Below, one piece after another: positions 24,794 to 34,247 of a stretch of DNA of 64,000 nt. The translations under genes and the position numbers were made by a program. The stretch is from Listeria ilorinensis (GTDB taxonomy: Bacteria > Bacillota > Bacilli > Lactobacillales > Listeriaceae), in the NCBI RefSeq assembly GCF_913566895.1, contig NZ_CAJYCN010000007.1:1-64000 (forward strand), given 5' to 3'. A model generated the notes under the pieces. The model had not been told where the DNA came from and ran no database searches. It saw only the letters and a list, made by a program, of their open reading frames with translations. Each line of letters starts with the position of its first letter. Position 1 is the first letter of the stretch.

Positions 24794-25465
24794 TTATTTT
24801 GTTAAAATTTTATCGATATATTGGATCGTTTCCTTGAACGGGGGAACGCCTCCATATTTTTTCACATTGCCGGGACCAGCATTATAAGCCGCCAGAGCGA
24901 GTTTCAGATCACCATCGTATTGCTTGATATAGCCGGCCAGCTGCTTGGTTCCCTGCATGATATTTGTTTCTGGATCCGTTCGATCAGTACCGTACATCAG
25001 CTGCATCAAACCTGTCGCACCAGCACTGGAAATCGCATTCGGATTAAAACCGGATTCTACTTCAATAATGCGTTTGATAAGCGCAGCCGGAACATTATAA
25101 GTGGCTGAAGCTTTTTCAATGAATGCTTGATATTTGCCTTCATTTTGAGCTGCGATCGGCTTGAAACGGCTGTCTGTAATGGGGGCTGATGTATCCGTTT
25201 GTTCTAAGGAGTGTGCGTCGACTGCGCTTGGCGATGAGCTTGCCCCACCACCATGTAGCAGCTTGGTATAGATTTCTTTGGCACGATCCATTTGATAGCT
25301 TAAGTCCGATTTGTTCGTTTGATTTTCCTTGCCGGAGGATGTTTTACTTGTGATTGCTTGTTTCAGTTCACTGGAAAATCGATTTGAAGGAATGGTTCGG
25401 CTAGCTTGAAAGGATGCTTCAAAAGCAGTTCGTTTTGCCTGAAGTACTTGTTCGACTGGGTTCAT
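24794..25465 (-). CDS. Lytic transglycosylase (SLT domain), flagellar operon
   Basis: A 223-residue protein whose C-terminal 110 residues form a goose-type/SLT lysozyme domain. The catalytic Glu is in IEVESGFNPNAISS, then GATGLMQLM, and later ALAAYNAGPGNVKKYGG. Between these, the usual PGTA...GV...PFDP loop is shortened to YGTDRTDPETNI. The N-terminal half is polar and no Sec signal is visible, so export may be through the flagellar apparatus, as for rod-associated muramidases. ATG overlaps the fliI stop (ATGA). It probably opens peptidoglycan for the rod. Confidence 0.85.
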   Translation of the reverse strand: MNPVEQVLQAKRTAFEASFQASRTIPSNRFSSELKQAITSKTSSGKENQTNKSDLSYQMDRAKEIYTKLLHGGGASSSPSAVDAHSLEQTDTSAPITDSRFKPIAAQNEGKYQAFIEKASATYNVPAALIKRIIEVESGFNPNAISSAGATGLMQLMYGTDRTDPETNIMQGTKQLAGYIKQYDGDLKLALAAYNAGPGNVKKYGGVPPFKETIQYIDKILTK

Positions 25466-26775
25466 TCTTTCACCTCGCTGATCTCAGAAAGTATGGCGAC
25501 TGTTTCGTTAAAAGGAAAGGCTTCGCTTCTGTCTTGTTTCAAGAAGGGGTTGATTTGCTGGATTTTATCACGACTTTTGAATATGTATTGGTTTTGTTCA
25601 GCTGCCTCAATCGTTCCTAATTTAAAATAAAGTTCGTTTTCTTTGTAGGTGCTCATGTATTCTCGCAGTTTACCAGCTGCCTGTTGATGTTCTTTTGTCA
25701 CGATCTCTTCCATCACACGAGAAACGGAGCCGAGAACATCGATCGCAGGATAGTGATTCAATGTGGCTAAGTCTCGACTCAAAACGATATGGCCGTCTAA
25801 AATCCCACGAGCAAGATCCGGCACTGCCCCATTCATATCGTCACCATCCACTAGTACTGTATAAATACCTGTGATTGAGCCTTTTTCCGTTCGACCAGAG
25901 CGTTCTAAAAGTTTCTTCATATAGCTTTCCATCAGAAGTGTTTTTCCACCGATCGGAAGCTCTTTAACTGCAATGTCAACACTGCGTCTAGCATCTGCAA
26001 AACGTGTGACCGAGTCCATCATAAGTAGGACATTCGCCCCCTGATCGCGATAATGCTCGGCGATAGAGGTGGCAAGCTTGGCGGCACGCAGCTGCATCAG
26101 GTGGCTTTCATCCGAAGTAGCGGCTACAATCACGCTTCGTTTTAAACCTTCTTCCCCTAAATCTTTACGAAGAAAATCTTTGACTTCCCGTCCCCGTTCA
26201 CCAACCAGCCCAATCACATTAATGTCAACCTTCGCATTACGCGCAATCATGCCCAGCAGGGTAGATTTACCGACACCGGACCCAGCAAAAATGCCGATTT
26301 TCTGTCCGATACCGATCGACAACATGCCGTCAATGGTTTTAATGCCAGTTTCCAAGACTTCTGTGATCTCAAGTCGATCAAATGCACCGATTGGCGGCGA
26401 ATCCATAGTGATCCTTTGCTTTTTGGACTTATTGCTTATTTCTGGATGATTGATGACTTCTCCTTTTGCATTTAAAACGGCGCCTAATAAGTCGTGATCG
26501 CTTGGTATCAAGGAAGCGCTGCTGGTTAAAAAGACGGCATCTCCATAGCAGACTTTATCAGTTTGATCAAATGGCAACAGATGATTATTTTCTTTTTCGA
26601 TTGCAATCACTTCGCAGAGTACTTGATTTTCACCTACAATCACGAGGTCACCGATTTTTGCTCGTGGTCCTTTGGAAATATAGACTTGCTCATGGATGGT
26701 ATGAACCTTGCCACGACGAACGAACGCTGGAACTTGTGTGACTGTGGACCAATCGGGAGCTAGCTTCTCAATCAT
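25462..26775 (-). CDS. fliI: Flagellar export ATPase FliI
   Basis: A 437-residue cytosolic hexameric ATPase that energises unloading of export substrates. Walker A GSGVGKST lies at about 165-172, Walker B in VLLMMDSVTRFADARR, and the conserved GRTEKGSITGIYTVLVDGDD and EYMSTYKENE. Start at 26775, with AGGTGA 5 bases away; it overlaps fliH. Its stop overlaps the transglycosylase start. FliH (next gene upstream) is its regulator. Confidence 0.96.
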   Translation of the reverse strand: MIEKLAPDWSTVTQVPAFVRRGKVHTIHEQVYISKGPRAKIGDLVIVGENQVLCEVIAIEKENNHLLPFDQTDKVCYGDAVFLTSSASLIPSDHDLLGAVLNAKGEVINHPEISNKSKKQRITMDSPPIGAFDRLEITEVLETGIKTIDGMLSIGIGQKIGIFAGSGVGKSTLLGMIARNAKVDINVIGLVGERGREVKDFLRKDLGEEGLKRSVIVAATSDESHLMQLRAAKLATSIAEHYRDQGANVLLMMDSVTRFADARRSVDIAVKELPIGGKTLLMESYMKKLLERSGRTEKGSITGIYTVLVDGDDMNGAVPDLARGILDGHIVLSRDLATLNHYPAIDVLGSVSRVMEEIVTKEHQQAAGKLREYMSTYKENELYFKLGTIEAAEQNQYIFKSRDKIQQINPFLKQDRSEAFPFNETVAILSEISEVKE

Positions 26776-27460
26776 CCGTCTCACCTGTCAATAAGCGTTC
26801 TTGATTTTGTTCGCGTAAGGCAGCAAAGATTTTTCCAAAATGATAATCGAAGAATTCTTTTTCTTCTTCAACTGTAAATTCGCCAAAAGAAAGTCTCAAG
26901 TCAAAATGCCAATCAATATTTTCAAATAGCCAACCAAATTTTCCATCCTGCTCTTCTCGTTTCAAAGCTTCAAGAGTTTCTGGATGTATGGTTACGGATA
27001 GTCGCTCAAAAGAGATGGGCAGCTTAGCGATGGTTTCGGCTAAGAGCGGCATCACTTGAAGATTTCGCCGTTCTAACGCCTGATGAACGACTTGTTCAGC
27101 AAGATCGATCGTTTTTTCATAGAGAAATTCATTGATTTGGATAAAGAGTTGCTGTTTTTCGTTTTCAAAAGCAGCTCTTTCAACGGAAAGGCTTTGACGG
27201 ATCTGGTTCAATTCAGCTTGTACGGCAGTCTGTTGCGCGTAAAATTGCTGTTTTTCAGCTTCAAAAGCGACTCTCGCACGATTAAGGTCGGCTTCTGCAG
27301 CGGTCACGTTTGCTTCCAGCTGTTGGAATGCACGTTCGCGAGGATCCAGTTCTTCTGCTACTGCATCATCTGGCTGCATGTCTTCCAAATAGATGAGTTC
27401 AACTGGTTCCTTCTGCAGAAAAATCGCTTCTTTTTTGATGCGCCTGCTAGATAAGGACAT
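26768..27460 (-). CDS. fliH: Flagellar assembly protein FliH
   Basis: A 230-residue protein with a long central coiled coil (about 45-130, Gln/Glu/Ala-rich, e.g. EADLNRARVAFEAEKQQF) and the C-terminal FliH/YscL domain (LAEQVVHQALERRNLQVMP). FliH dimers bind FliI and dock it to FliN at the C-ring. It starts within the end of fliG (GGGGTG then ATG at 27460) and overlaps fliI at its end. Identification relies on domain layout and operon place, since FliH diverges strongly. Confidence 0.88.
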   Translation of the reverse strand: MSLSSRRIKKEAIFLQKEPVELIYLEDMQPDDAVAEELDPRERAFQQLEANVTAAEADLNRARVAFEAEKQQFYAQQTAVQAELNQIRQSLSVERAAFENEKQQLFIQINEFLYEKTIDLAEQVVHQALERRNLQVMPLLAETIAKLPISFERLSVTIHPETLEALKREEQDGKFGWLFENIDWHFDLRLSFGEFTVEEEKEFFDYHFGKIFAALREQNQERLLTGETDD

Positions 27461-28553
27461 CCTGTTCACCCCGCTCGATCACAATTTTGCCGTCTTTCTC
27501 CATATTTTTGACAACAGAGGCAATATCTTGCTGCGCCTGCTCGACATCGGATACACGGATCGGCCCAAGAACTTCGATTTCTTCTACGATCATATCGCGA
27601 CGGTTTTTGGATACACAAGTAAGAATTTTTTCTTTGAGTTCTTCTTTTTCATTTTTAAGCGCACGGGCGATCTTGTTGTTGTCCTGAATTTCCTGCAAAA
27701 CAGTTTGTAAAGTCATATTATCCAGGATCAGGATATCTTCAAAGACAAACATCCGCTCTTTAATACGGTCGGATAGATCTTTATCATGCTCATCCAGAAA
27801 TTCAAAGATGCTTCGTTCCAGTCCGCGCGAAACATTATTCAAGATATTAGCGACATTTTTAATCCCATCGGTTTTATTCAGCGAACTGCTGGCCATCGTA
27901 TCGAGTTTGATACGCAACAGATTGGAAACATTTTGCATGACCTCGCTATCGAACTGTTGCAGTTTGGCAATGCCGATCACAGTATGGATCATTTTTTCTT
28001 CTGGTAAAAGTGCCAAAAGTTGTGAAGCCTCTTCTGGTCTCATATAAGATGCGATCATCGCGATGGTCTGGGCAGATTCGTCACTGATGATCGTAAATAA
28101 GGAATCCACATCATCAATTTCACGTAAGATATCGATCGCCGTTTCCCCAATCCGCGCTTCCGCCTCTGCCCCGTAGATTAGCTGATTCAGTTCCTCTGCA
28201 CTCATGTTTGGGAAAAGCCGCGCCAAATGTTCACGGTCAAGCTTAGCAATACCGCCGGATAACAGCTCGATCTCCGAAATGAATTCACGCGAGACCCGAT
28301 CAACTGTATGCCCGTCTATTTCTTTCATTTTTGCCATTTCACGGGCCAGCCTCTGTTTGGCAAGATCCGGCAAATGATCCACTACTTCTGTCGCCACTGC
28401 TTCATCCAAATTCCATATGATCATGGCCGCCTTTTCCCGCTTTGAGAGCCGATCATAGGCCATATCTTCTGCCGTTTTCATTGTTTCCTCAACTTCTGGC
28501 AGTATTTCTTGCTCCGTATCTTCATTCAGCACTTCTGCTAGTGTCTCAGCCAT
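27447..28553 (-). CDS. fliG: Flagellar motor switch protein FliG
   Basis: A 368-residue C-ring protein that bears the torque interface with MotA. It shows the N-terminal FliF-binding domain, the middle EHPQ-equivalent region (here SYMRPEEASQLLALLPEEK) and the C-terminal torque helix with charged residues FVFEDILILDNMTLQTVLQE. The N-terminus is about 30 residues longer than in B. subtilis. It lies 9 bases after fliF and overlaps fliH. Confidence 0.95.
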   Translation of the reverse strand: MAETLAEVLNEDTEQEILPEVEETMKTAEDMAYDRLSKREKAAMIIWNLDEAVATEVVDHLPDLAKQRLAREMAKMKEIDGHTVDRVSREFISEIELLSGGIAKLDREHLARLFPNMSAEELNQLIYGAEAEARIGETAIDILREIDDVDSLFTIISDESAQTIAMIASYMRPEEASQLLALLPEEKMIHTVIGIAKLQQFDSEVMQNVSNLLRIKLDTMASSSLNKTDGIKNVANILNNVSRGLERSIFEFLDEHDKDLSDRIKERMFVFEDILILDNMTLQTVLQEIQDNNKIARALKNEKEELKEKILTCVSKNRRDMIVEEIEVLGPIRVSDVEQAQQDIASVVKNMEKDGKIVIERGEQDVLI

Positions 28554-28561
28554 GAATTTCC

Positions 28562-30199
28562 CTACCTTTCATTCAGCCATTTGCTGATAACTGCGGCAGC
28601 TCGGGATGGATCTTCTTTCGCCAGATCAGCCAGCTGCTCACGCAAATTTTCTTTTTGAACAGTCATATGTGGTTCTGTCATTGCTGTATTTCCAGAAAAG
28701 AGGTCGTGTGCTTCCTGTTCAATTTCTTCTTCCGGCTCCGTTTCCATGTGCCCGCCAAACTGCTCATCATCAAGTGCTTCAGCCAGTTGTTCCTTCCGCT
28801 TCAAATAAAGCATGTAGCCGACCACACCGCCTGCTACCAGAACAAGTGCCAGAGAACCGATCAGCCAGTAGATCCACGCCCGACTGGTTTCCTCTTCTTT
28901 CTTCGGTGCCTTTTCTGCCGTGTTTTCCTGATCAAGAAACTGGATCGGCATGATCGTCACTTCTCCATTTTGAAAAGTTCCACTGAAGGTCGACCGATTT
29001 GTCGCCTCTGCACCTGCTGTCTGGTCATTCGTCTCCATATTCGGTGTCAGTCCTGCCGAAACTCCGATCGCTTTTGTAAATTCATTCATATCCACACTAT
29101 TTTTTGTAAGTGTCGCCTGATCGACCCAAATGACGACATTGGTTTTCACAAGCTGAGGATGTTTTTTGATTTCTTGGATCGTTGCGTCTAGTTCATAATT
29201 GCGTGTTTCAGAGGATTTTTCACTGCTGTAGTCTGAACTGCCGCTGCCATTCTCATCGGTATAATTCGGCACTTCCGCATTGGCATTCGTGCCTGCTTCC
29301 GTCTTACTGCCGCTGCCTTTTGCTGTATCCTTGGAACTTTCCTTGGATTCACTGCGGACTTTGCCATCGTTCGGATAACTTTCAGTGTGCTGCTTGATTT
29401 CATCAAAATTGATGGTGACATTGGCATTGACACGGAAATTATCCAGGGCAAAAATGCTCGACAAAGTGCTTTCAATCTCTGTCTGGATATTTTGACCGAC
29501 CCCTTTTTCAATGTCGACTTCGTTCTTATAACTGCTACCTTCCTGCTGACCTGTACCTGATTCGCTGATAACGCCGCGTGTCGTATCGATGACAGCTACA
29601 TCGCTTGTTTGAATATTAGGAACTGCTGCACTGACTGTCCGCTGGATGCCGGCAACCTGATTCGCAGAAAGTGTCTCGCCTTTTTTGACTTTCAATGTGA
29701 CTGCCGCACTGCCCTTTTGGGTGGATTCCTCAAAAATCGAGTTGGCTTTTGGAAGTGTCAACTGAACGCTTGCACGGTCGACTACATTTCCATATCCTTG
29801 CATGATCTCCTTTTCCAGACTGGCTTTTGTCCCGACCTTTTCTTGCATTTTTTTATCCTCTTCACTGGCTCCAAGCGTATTATTAAGCAGAATTTCACTG
29901 CCGTCTTGTCCAGTATAAGGGATACCTTCTTCATTCAATTTGTTTCTCACGAGTATTTCTGTACTTTTGTTCACCCAAATCGTTCCGTCTTTGTCAATGG
30001 TGTAGTCGACGCCAAGCTTGGCCAACTCACTCGTGACTTCACTCGACGCACTTTCCGATAAGTTTTTGTAAAGCACGACTTCTTCGCTTGGTTTGTTCAT
30101 ATATAAGAGAACAATCGTCACAACGACAAAAAGACCGACGACTATCGCGGCTTTGTGCCATGCTTTTAATTTTTGATACATCGAATTGATTTTTGCCAT
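28562..30199 (-). CDS. fliF: Flagellar MS-ring protein FliF
   Basis: A 545-residue inner-membrane ring protein. TM1 is AAIVVGLFVVVTIVLLYMN (about 20-39). Ring-building motifs of the YscJ/FliF fold follow (about 45-270), then a Ser/Gly/Glu-rich low-complexity segment (about 275-345). TM2 is WIYWLIGSLALVLVAGGVVG (about 450-470), and the cytosolic tail ends in RAAAVISKWLNER, the FliG-binding helix. Start at 30199 with GAAGGAAAG before it. The 74-base gap to fliE contains a GGCTAA/TTAGCC hairpin right after the fliE stop. Confidence 0.95.
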   Translation of the reverse strand: MAKINSMYQKLKAWHKAAIVVGLFVVVTIVLLYMNKPSEEVVLYKNLSESASSEVTSELAKLGVDYTIDKDGTIWVNKSTEILVRNKLNEEGIPYTGQDGSEILLNNTLGASEEDKKMQEKVGTKASLEKEIMQGYGNVVDRASVQLTLPKANSIFEESTQKGSAAVTLKVKKGETLSANQVAGIQRTVSAAVPNIQTSDVAVIDTTRGVISESGTGQQEGSSYKNEVDIEKGVGQNIQTEIESTLSSIFALDNFRVNANVTINFDEIKQHTESYPNDGKVRSESKESSKDTAKGSGSKTEAGTNANAEVPNYTDENGSGSSDYSSEKSSETRNYELDATIQEIKKHPQLVKTNVVIWVDQATLTKNSVDMNEFTKAIGVSAGLTPNMETNDQTAGAEATNRSTFSGTFQNGEVTIMPIQFLDQENTAEKAPKKEEETSRAWIYWLIGSLALVLVAGGVVGYMLYLKRKEQLAEALDDEQFGGHMETEPEEEIEQEAHDLFSGNTAMTEPHMTVQKENLREQLADLAKEDPSRAAAVISKWLNER

Positions 30200-30273
30200 G
30201 TCTTTCCTTCGCTCCAATTTTTATAAAGTTTTGGCTTATCGGCAAGTTCATTCGGCTAAAGTCCCCGTTAGCC

Positions 30274-30576
30274 TCAAATTTGTGTATTCAAAAGCTGCTT
30301 ATAGTTTTCAATCACATTATCACGTACGACGGCTGCTGTCTTCATTTGCGATTCAACTGATTTCATTTGGATCAAAACATCGCTAGCATTCCCTTCGCCT
30401 GTTGTGAGCAGTTTATAGACTGCATTTTGTGCACTGTTTTCCGCTCCACTCATCTGATCGAAAAGTGTGGTAAATTGCTTGGCATCAGCTGATGGTTTAG
30501 CGGCTGACTCATTTCCTTCCAGTGACAAGTTTGATTTGGCAAGTGCTGTGATCTGTCCAGCAGCTGTTAATTCCAT
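30274..30576 (-). CDS. fliE: Flagellar hook-basal body protein FliE
   Basis: A 100-residue adaptor joining the MS-ring to the rod. Its C-terminal half has the FliE signature helices NAVYKLLTTGEGNASDVLIQ and ESQMKTAAVVRDNVIENYKQ, ending in LLNTQI. Start at 30576 with AAAGGAG at 8 bases. Confidence 0.93.
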   Translation of the reverse strand: MELTAAGQITALAKSNLSLEGNESAAKPSADAKQFTTLFDQMSGAENSAQNAVYKLLTTGEGNASDVLIQMKSVESQMKTAAVVRDNVIENYKQLLNTQI

Positions 30577-30589
30577 GTTTTTCTCTCCT

Positions 30590-31003
30590 TTAATTTCGAC
30601 CGATTTCAAGGTCTTTTTCCATCATTTTTTCATTGGCTTGCAGGGCCGAGGTATTGGCGGCATACATCTTTTGACCAATCATCAAGTTGGTCATCTCGGC
30701 GGTCAGATCCACATTGCTGTAACGCACATATCCTTCCTGATCTGCATGCGGATGTGTCGGATCATAGATCATTTTGACATTGGCTGTGTCTGTCTCGATT
30801 GCCGAAACTTTGACACCTTTTGATCCGCCTGTCAATTGACTGTCAAACGATGGATTATTTTCCAGAACGACCCGGCGGCGCATATAGGGTAGCTCGCCTG
30901 CCGGTGCCGTCGAATTGGCATTGGCAATATTATTTGAACTGATTTCCATCCATGTTTTAGCAGCATTCAAAGCTGAGCCGTTAGTATTGATTCCTTCAAA
31001 CAT
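30590..31003 (-). CDS. flgC: Flagellar basal-body rod protein FlgC
   Basis: A 137-residue proximal rod subunit exported by the flagellar type III system. It has the N-terminal rod motif (ALNAAKTWMEISSNNIANAN), the RVVLEN strand and the C-terminal coiled helix (VDLTAEMTNLMIGQKMYAAN). It follows flgB by 9 bases. Confidence 0.95.
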   Translation of the reverse strand: MFEGINTNGSALNAAKTWMEISSNNIANANSTAPAGELPYMRRRVVLENNPSFDSQLTGGSKGVKVSAIETDTANVKMIYDPTHPHADQEGYVRYSNVDLTAEMTNLMIGQKMYAANTSALQANEKMMEKDLEIGRN

Positions 31004-31012
31004 CCATTGTTC

Positions 31013-31378
31013 CTACTTTCCACGCGCTGCCGTTTTGATGCCGGAATCATAATTGAGTGCATTTACGGCAATGGCATACATTTGATTATTTTTTGTTAGA
31101 CGAATCATTTCATTCGTCACATTGACATTATTTCCATCTTCATTAATCGTTCCATTTGTTTCCGTGATACGCGCATAAGCTTTCTGGCTTGAACTTTTTT
31201 GCATATGGCCGTGATGTGTCTGTTCCATTGACAAGCCTCCGTTCAAAGCTGCGTCAAAACTGGCTTCTTTTGCCCGGTAGCCGCTGGTATTACTATTGGC
31301 GATATTGGCAGATGTCAGCTGGCTGGACGTATTCAAATAATTTAAATAGTGACCGAGTGATGCTGTGTAATTTTCCAA
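31013..31378 (-). CDS. flgB: Flagellar basal-body rod protein FlgB
   Basis: A 121-residue proximal rod subunit: N-terminal YLNTSSQLTSANIANSNTSG rod motif and C-terminal VTNEMIRLTKNNQMYAIAVN. TTG start preceded by GAGGGG. It is shorter than most FlgB proteins but contains both conserved ends. Confidence 0.93.
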   Translation of the reverse strand: MENYTASLGHYLNYLNTSSQLTSANIANSNTSGYRAKEASFDAALNGGLSMEQTHHGHMQKSSSQKAYARITETNGTINEDGNNVNVTNEMIRLTKNNQMYAIAVNALNYDSGIKTAARGK

Positions 31379-31396
31379 ACAAAGCCCCTCTTTTTC

Positions 31397-31681
31397 TTAA
31401 AAAAATTTCGCGTAGTGGCGATTGGCAGTATCTTGTTTTCGTCCATTTTGAAAAGCCGTCTTCGCTTGCTGCTGCTTTAAGTCTGCTTCCTTAATCGCCT
31501 TTTCAAGAAACACACGAGCTAGCTTTAAAGTTAGCAGCGCCTCTTCATGTTCTAATTTTACTGCCTCTTTTTTCAATTGCTCAAAATGGCGTTTATACTC
31601 TTCTTCCTGTACTTTCAGTGCGCCAGTCTGTTCATCAAAACAGCTCTTAAAATCAGCCAAGATAGTTGTCGCTTTTCGCAT
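31397..31681 (-). CDS. Small coiled-coil flagellar-cluster protein, FliT-like
   Basis: A 94-residue, largely helical protein (EEYKRHFEQLKKEAVKLEHE) between fliS and flgB. It overlaps the fliS stop and has GAAGGAG before ATG 31681. The corresponding lmo0709 has no established role that I know. Its position directly after fliS and its size suggest a FliT-type chaperone, but no sequence motif proves it. Confidence 0.6.
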   Translation of the reverse strand: MRKATTILADFKSCFDEQTGALKVQEEEYKRHFEQLKKEAVKLEHEEALLTLKLARVFLEKAIKEADLKQQQAKTAFQNGRKQDTANRHYAKFF

Positions 31682-32039
31682 GCTGCATAACTCCTTCATA
31701 GCCCTCTTTGAGTTGCGTGATCACATGAATGATCGGATCGATATTAACGGCCTGACGTAGCACCTGCATCTCACGGATCTGTTCAGAAATCCATGTATAC
31801 AATCGGTAGATATTTTCATAAAGTTCTGTATCTGCTTCTGGATTCAGCTGTAATTTAAGTTCTTCAAAAATTTTTTCCATTTTATCTAAAAGGAGATCTG
31901 CTGTGGAAAAATGCAGTCCCGCAAAGGCTTGATCGATTTTTTTGAATTCAATGATGCATCTTTCATAGATATAAATCGTATTTTTGATTGGATTACTCGT
32001 TTCAAACTCATTTTGTGTGTATCTTTTCCATGCCTGCAT
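31653..32039 (-). CDS. fliS: Flagellin export chaperone FliS
   Basis: A 128-residue four-helix chaperone that holds the flagellin C-terminus before export. The signature is the Tyr-rich N-terminus (WKRYTQNEFETSNP, IYIYERCI) and the ELYENIYRLYTWISEQIREM helix. It follows fliD by 15 bases, as in most flagellar operons. Confidence 0.92.
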   Translation of the reverse strand: MQAWKRYTQNEFETSNPIKNTIYIYERCIIEFKKIDQAFAGLHFSTADLLLDKMEKIFEELKLQLNPEADTELYENIYRLYTWISEQIREMQVLRQAVNIDPIIHVITQLKEGYEGVMQHAKSDNYLG

Positions 32040-32054
32040 CCCTTTTCACCTCGT

Positions 32055-33344
32055 TTAATCTTTATTTCCATTCATCCCATCGATTAAAGCATCAAGTGTC
32101 ATTGCGTCTGACTGCATCAATTGCATACTTTTTAACCACTTATTGTATTGCGAGGTAATACTATCAAGCATGCTGGAATTTCTTGCCTCGATGTCGTCAA
32201 TTTTTTTATTTAGCTTAGTGATCTCATTATTCATGGAGCTGGTTTCATCATTGATAAAACCCGATGTACCAAAAACTTTATCCAGTGATTGATATAATGT
32301 GTCACCCACTCCGCCAATTCCGAAAAAGAACTTTTCAACAGCAGCCGGATCTTCTGCAACCATTTCTTTCATTTTTTCTTCATTGACAGACATCACTCCG
32401 TCCTTATCCACACTGATGCCAAAATCAAACAGTGTATGCCCGCCACGGCTAAAAGAAAAAATGGCGTTTAGTGCACGTGAAGTCTCTAGATCAACCGCTG
32501 ATGCTTGGAGGACCCCACCTTTACTTGTATAAGCTTTGAGTGTACTGTTCATATTGTTGATCGTTTGCACGAAATTTTTGATCATCGTAGCGGCATTATC
32601 ATCTTTTTTATCTTGAACTGTCAGGGTTTCTGTTCGTTCGGTCTGGTTTTTAATATTGATCGTCACACCAGGAATATAGTTGGTGATTTTATTGGTTCCG
32701 CTCGTGACAGTCGCACCATTTATTTTGACAGTCGCATCTTTTGCAGCCATATAACCGGAGGAATTTTTATCTAGTCCGAGTGCCTGGAGGACGCTTGCAT
32801 CTCCTTCAAATTTGATCTGATTCCCTACACCGGTGTTGTTTGCGCTGATCACCATATTGCCTCCGAGCGAATAGGCATTCACTTTGGCACCCGCTCCGTT
32901 AATCTTATCCATAACTTGTTTATAAGTCATTTTGGCATCAATCTCGATTTCGGTTCCATTGATTTTGACTTTACCAGATACACCAATTGGCTGGCTGATG
33001 TCCGCTACCCCCTTGCTAAAGGTATCAGAAGTCGCCAAGTTGAGCACTTCGACAGAATAAGAGCCATTGATCGAACCGCTCGTTGCTGAAACGGAAAACG
33101 CCGCTTCATTAGAAGAGGTGGCCAGTTTTGTTGCACTTTCATAGGTCGAAAACCCTTTGATCGTGGAAAGCGACTTGTCGAGCGCATTCTTTAAAGACTT
33201 ATAGGTATCAATTTTTGTTTGGTAGCCATTGATCTGCTGCTGAAACGGCGTTTTGGCTTTAGCCAAAGTAGCTTGTTCAAGTTTGATAAATTGTGAGTAG
33301 TACTGCGTTGGATCCATTAAACTACTTGCAATCGAGCTTCCCAT
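32055..33344 (-). CDS. fliD: Flagellar filament cap protein FliD
   Basis: A 429-residue capping protein secreted through the filament. It has the FliD N-terminal domain (SIASSLMDPTQYYSQFIKLE), a flexible beta-rich centre and the C-terminal helix with INDETSSMNNEITKLNKKID. The size is short but usual for Listeria. It lies between flgL and fliS. Confidence 0.93.
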   Translation of the reverse strand: MGSSIASSLMDPTQYYSQFIKLEQATLAKAKTPFQQQINGYQTKIDTYKSLKNALDKSLSTIKGFSTYESATKLATSSNEAAFSVSATSGSINGSYSVEVLNLATSDTFSKGVADISQPIGVSGKVKINGTEIEIDAKMTYKQVMDKINGAGAKVNAYSLGGNMVISANNTGVGNQIKFEGDASVLQALGLDKNSSGYMAAKDATVKINGATVTSGTNKITNYIPGVTINIKNQTERTETLTVQDKKDDNAATMIKNFVQTINNMNSTLKAYTSKGGVLQASAVDLETSRALNAIFSFSRGGHTLFDFGISVDKDGVMSVNEEKMKEMVAEDPAAVEKFFFGIGGVGDTLYQSLDKVFGTSGFINDETSSMNNEITKLNKKIDDIEARNSSMLDSITSQYNKWLKSMQLMQSDAMTLDALIDGMNGNKD

Positions 33345-33356
33345 TTTTTATTCACC

Positions 33357-34232
33357 TCACATATAGTTTAAAATACTGAGTTTCTGCACCATAATGCTAG
33401 ATTGAAGAGCCGCTTGGAATGCCATTGTCGATCTGTTAAGGTCACTGACTGCTTTTGGCATATCCACTTCTTCTACATTTGCACGCCGTTCTGTATAATC
33501 AATAACTCGATTCGCTAAAAGATCATTGTAACTGGTGATCGCAGTTTTATGTCCGCCAACTGTGGCCATCAAGTCCGTGACAACATTGACATTTTCCGTA
33601 TGTTTTCCTTGAAGATCTCTCAGCGTATCAATATCGCCAGCTTCCATGGTCTTTACGATCTCCTGGATATTTTGAAACATATCCGTGAACACATCGCCAT
33701 TGTGATAAACTTCGACTTCATGTGTATCAGTTACTTGAAAATTTTTGGGTGTGGTGGTTCCTTGATAAATGATTTTATCGGTCAATGGATCCACTGTAAA
33801 AGGCTTCACAGTCGTATTACTACCACTGAAAATATAACGACCGTCATCATCTGTATTGGCGAGTGAGATCATCGAATCAAGCAGTCCTTTGATTTCCTGC
33901 GCTGTCTGCTTGAGGTTTTTTTCATCATTCGTTCCATTGACCGCTTGAAGAAGCAGATTATTGATACGCATCATCGTTTTGTTCATTCCTGATAAGGCGG
34001 TATCCGCACTCGTTAAGAGAGACTGTGCTTCATCTACATCTGATTTTTCGCGACTCAGCTGGCTCAGTAGATGATTGTAAGAAAGTATCTGGGCCGTTGC
34101 GGAAGGATTATCACTAATTTTTTCATATTTTTTCCCACTCGATACTTGTGTTTGATATTTCGCCAGTTCTACACTAGCGCTATTCAACTGTCGAATGATC
34201 GTATTCGTTTGCTGATTGGTTGAAATTCGCAT
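33357..34232 (-). CDS. flgL: Hook-filament junction protein FlgL
   Basis: A 291-residue flagellin-like junction protein. The N-terminus, MRISTNQQTNTIIRQLNSAS, continues with GKKYEKISDNPSATAQILSY. The C-terminal helix, TMAFQAALQSSIMVQKLSIL, forms the coiled coil. It lies 15 bases after flgK. Confidence 0.94.
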   Translation of the reverse strand: MRISTNQQTNTIIRQLNSASVELAKYQTQVSSGKKYEKISDNPSATAQILSYNHLLSQLSREKSDVDEAQSLLTSADTALSGMNKTMMRINNLLLQAVNGTNDEKNLKQTAQEIKGLLDSMISLANTDDDGRYIFSGSNTTVKPFTVDPLTDKIIYQGTTTPKNFQVTDTHEVEVYHNGDVFTDMFQNIQEIVKTMEAGDIDTLRDLQGKHTENVNVVTDLMATVGGHKTAITSYNDLLANRVIDYTERRANVEEVDMPKAVSDLNRSTMAFQAALQSSIMVQKLSILNYM

Positions 34233-34247
34233 TTTTCCCCTCCTGAA

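Noticed and set aside
28606-29191. Long plus-strand frames opposite fliF
   Set aside because: Cys/Phe-rich antisense frames with no start signals, explained by fliF codon use.
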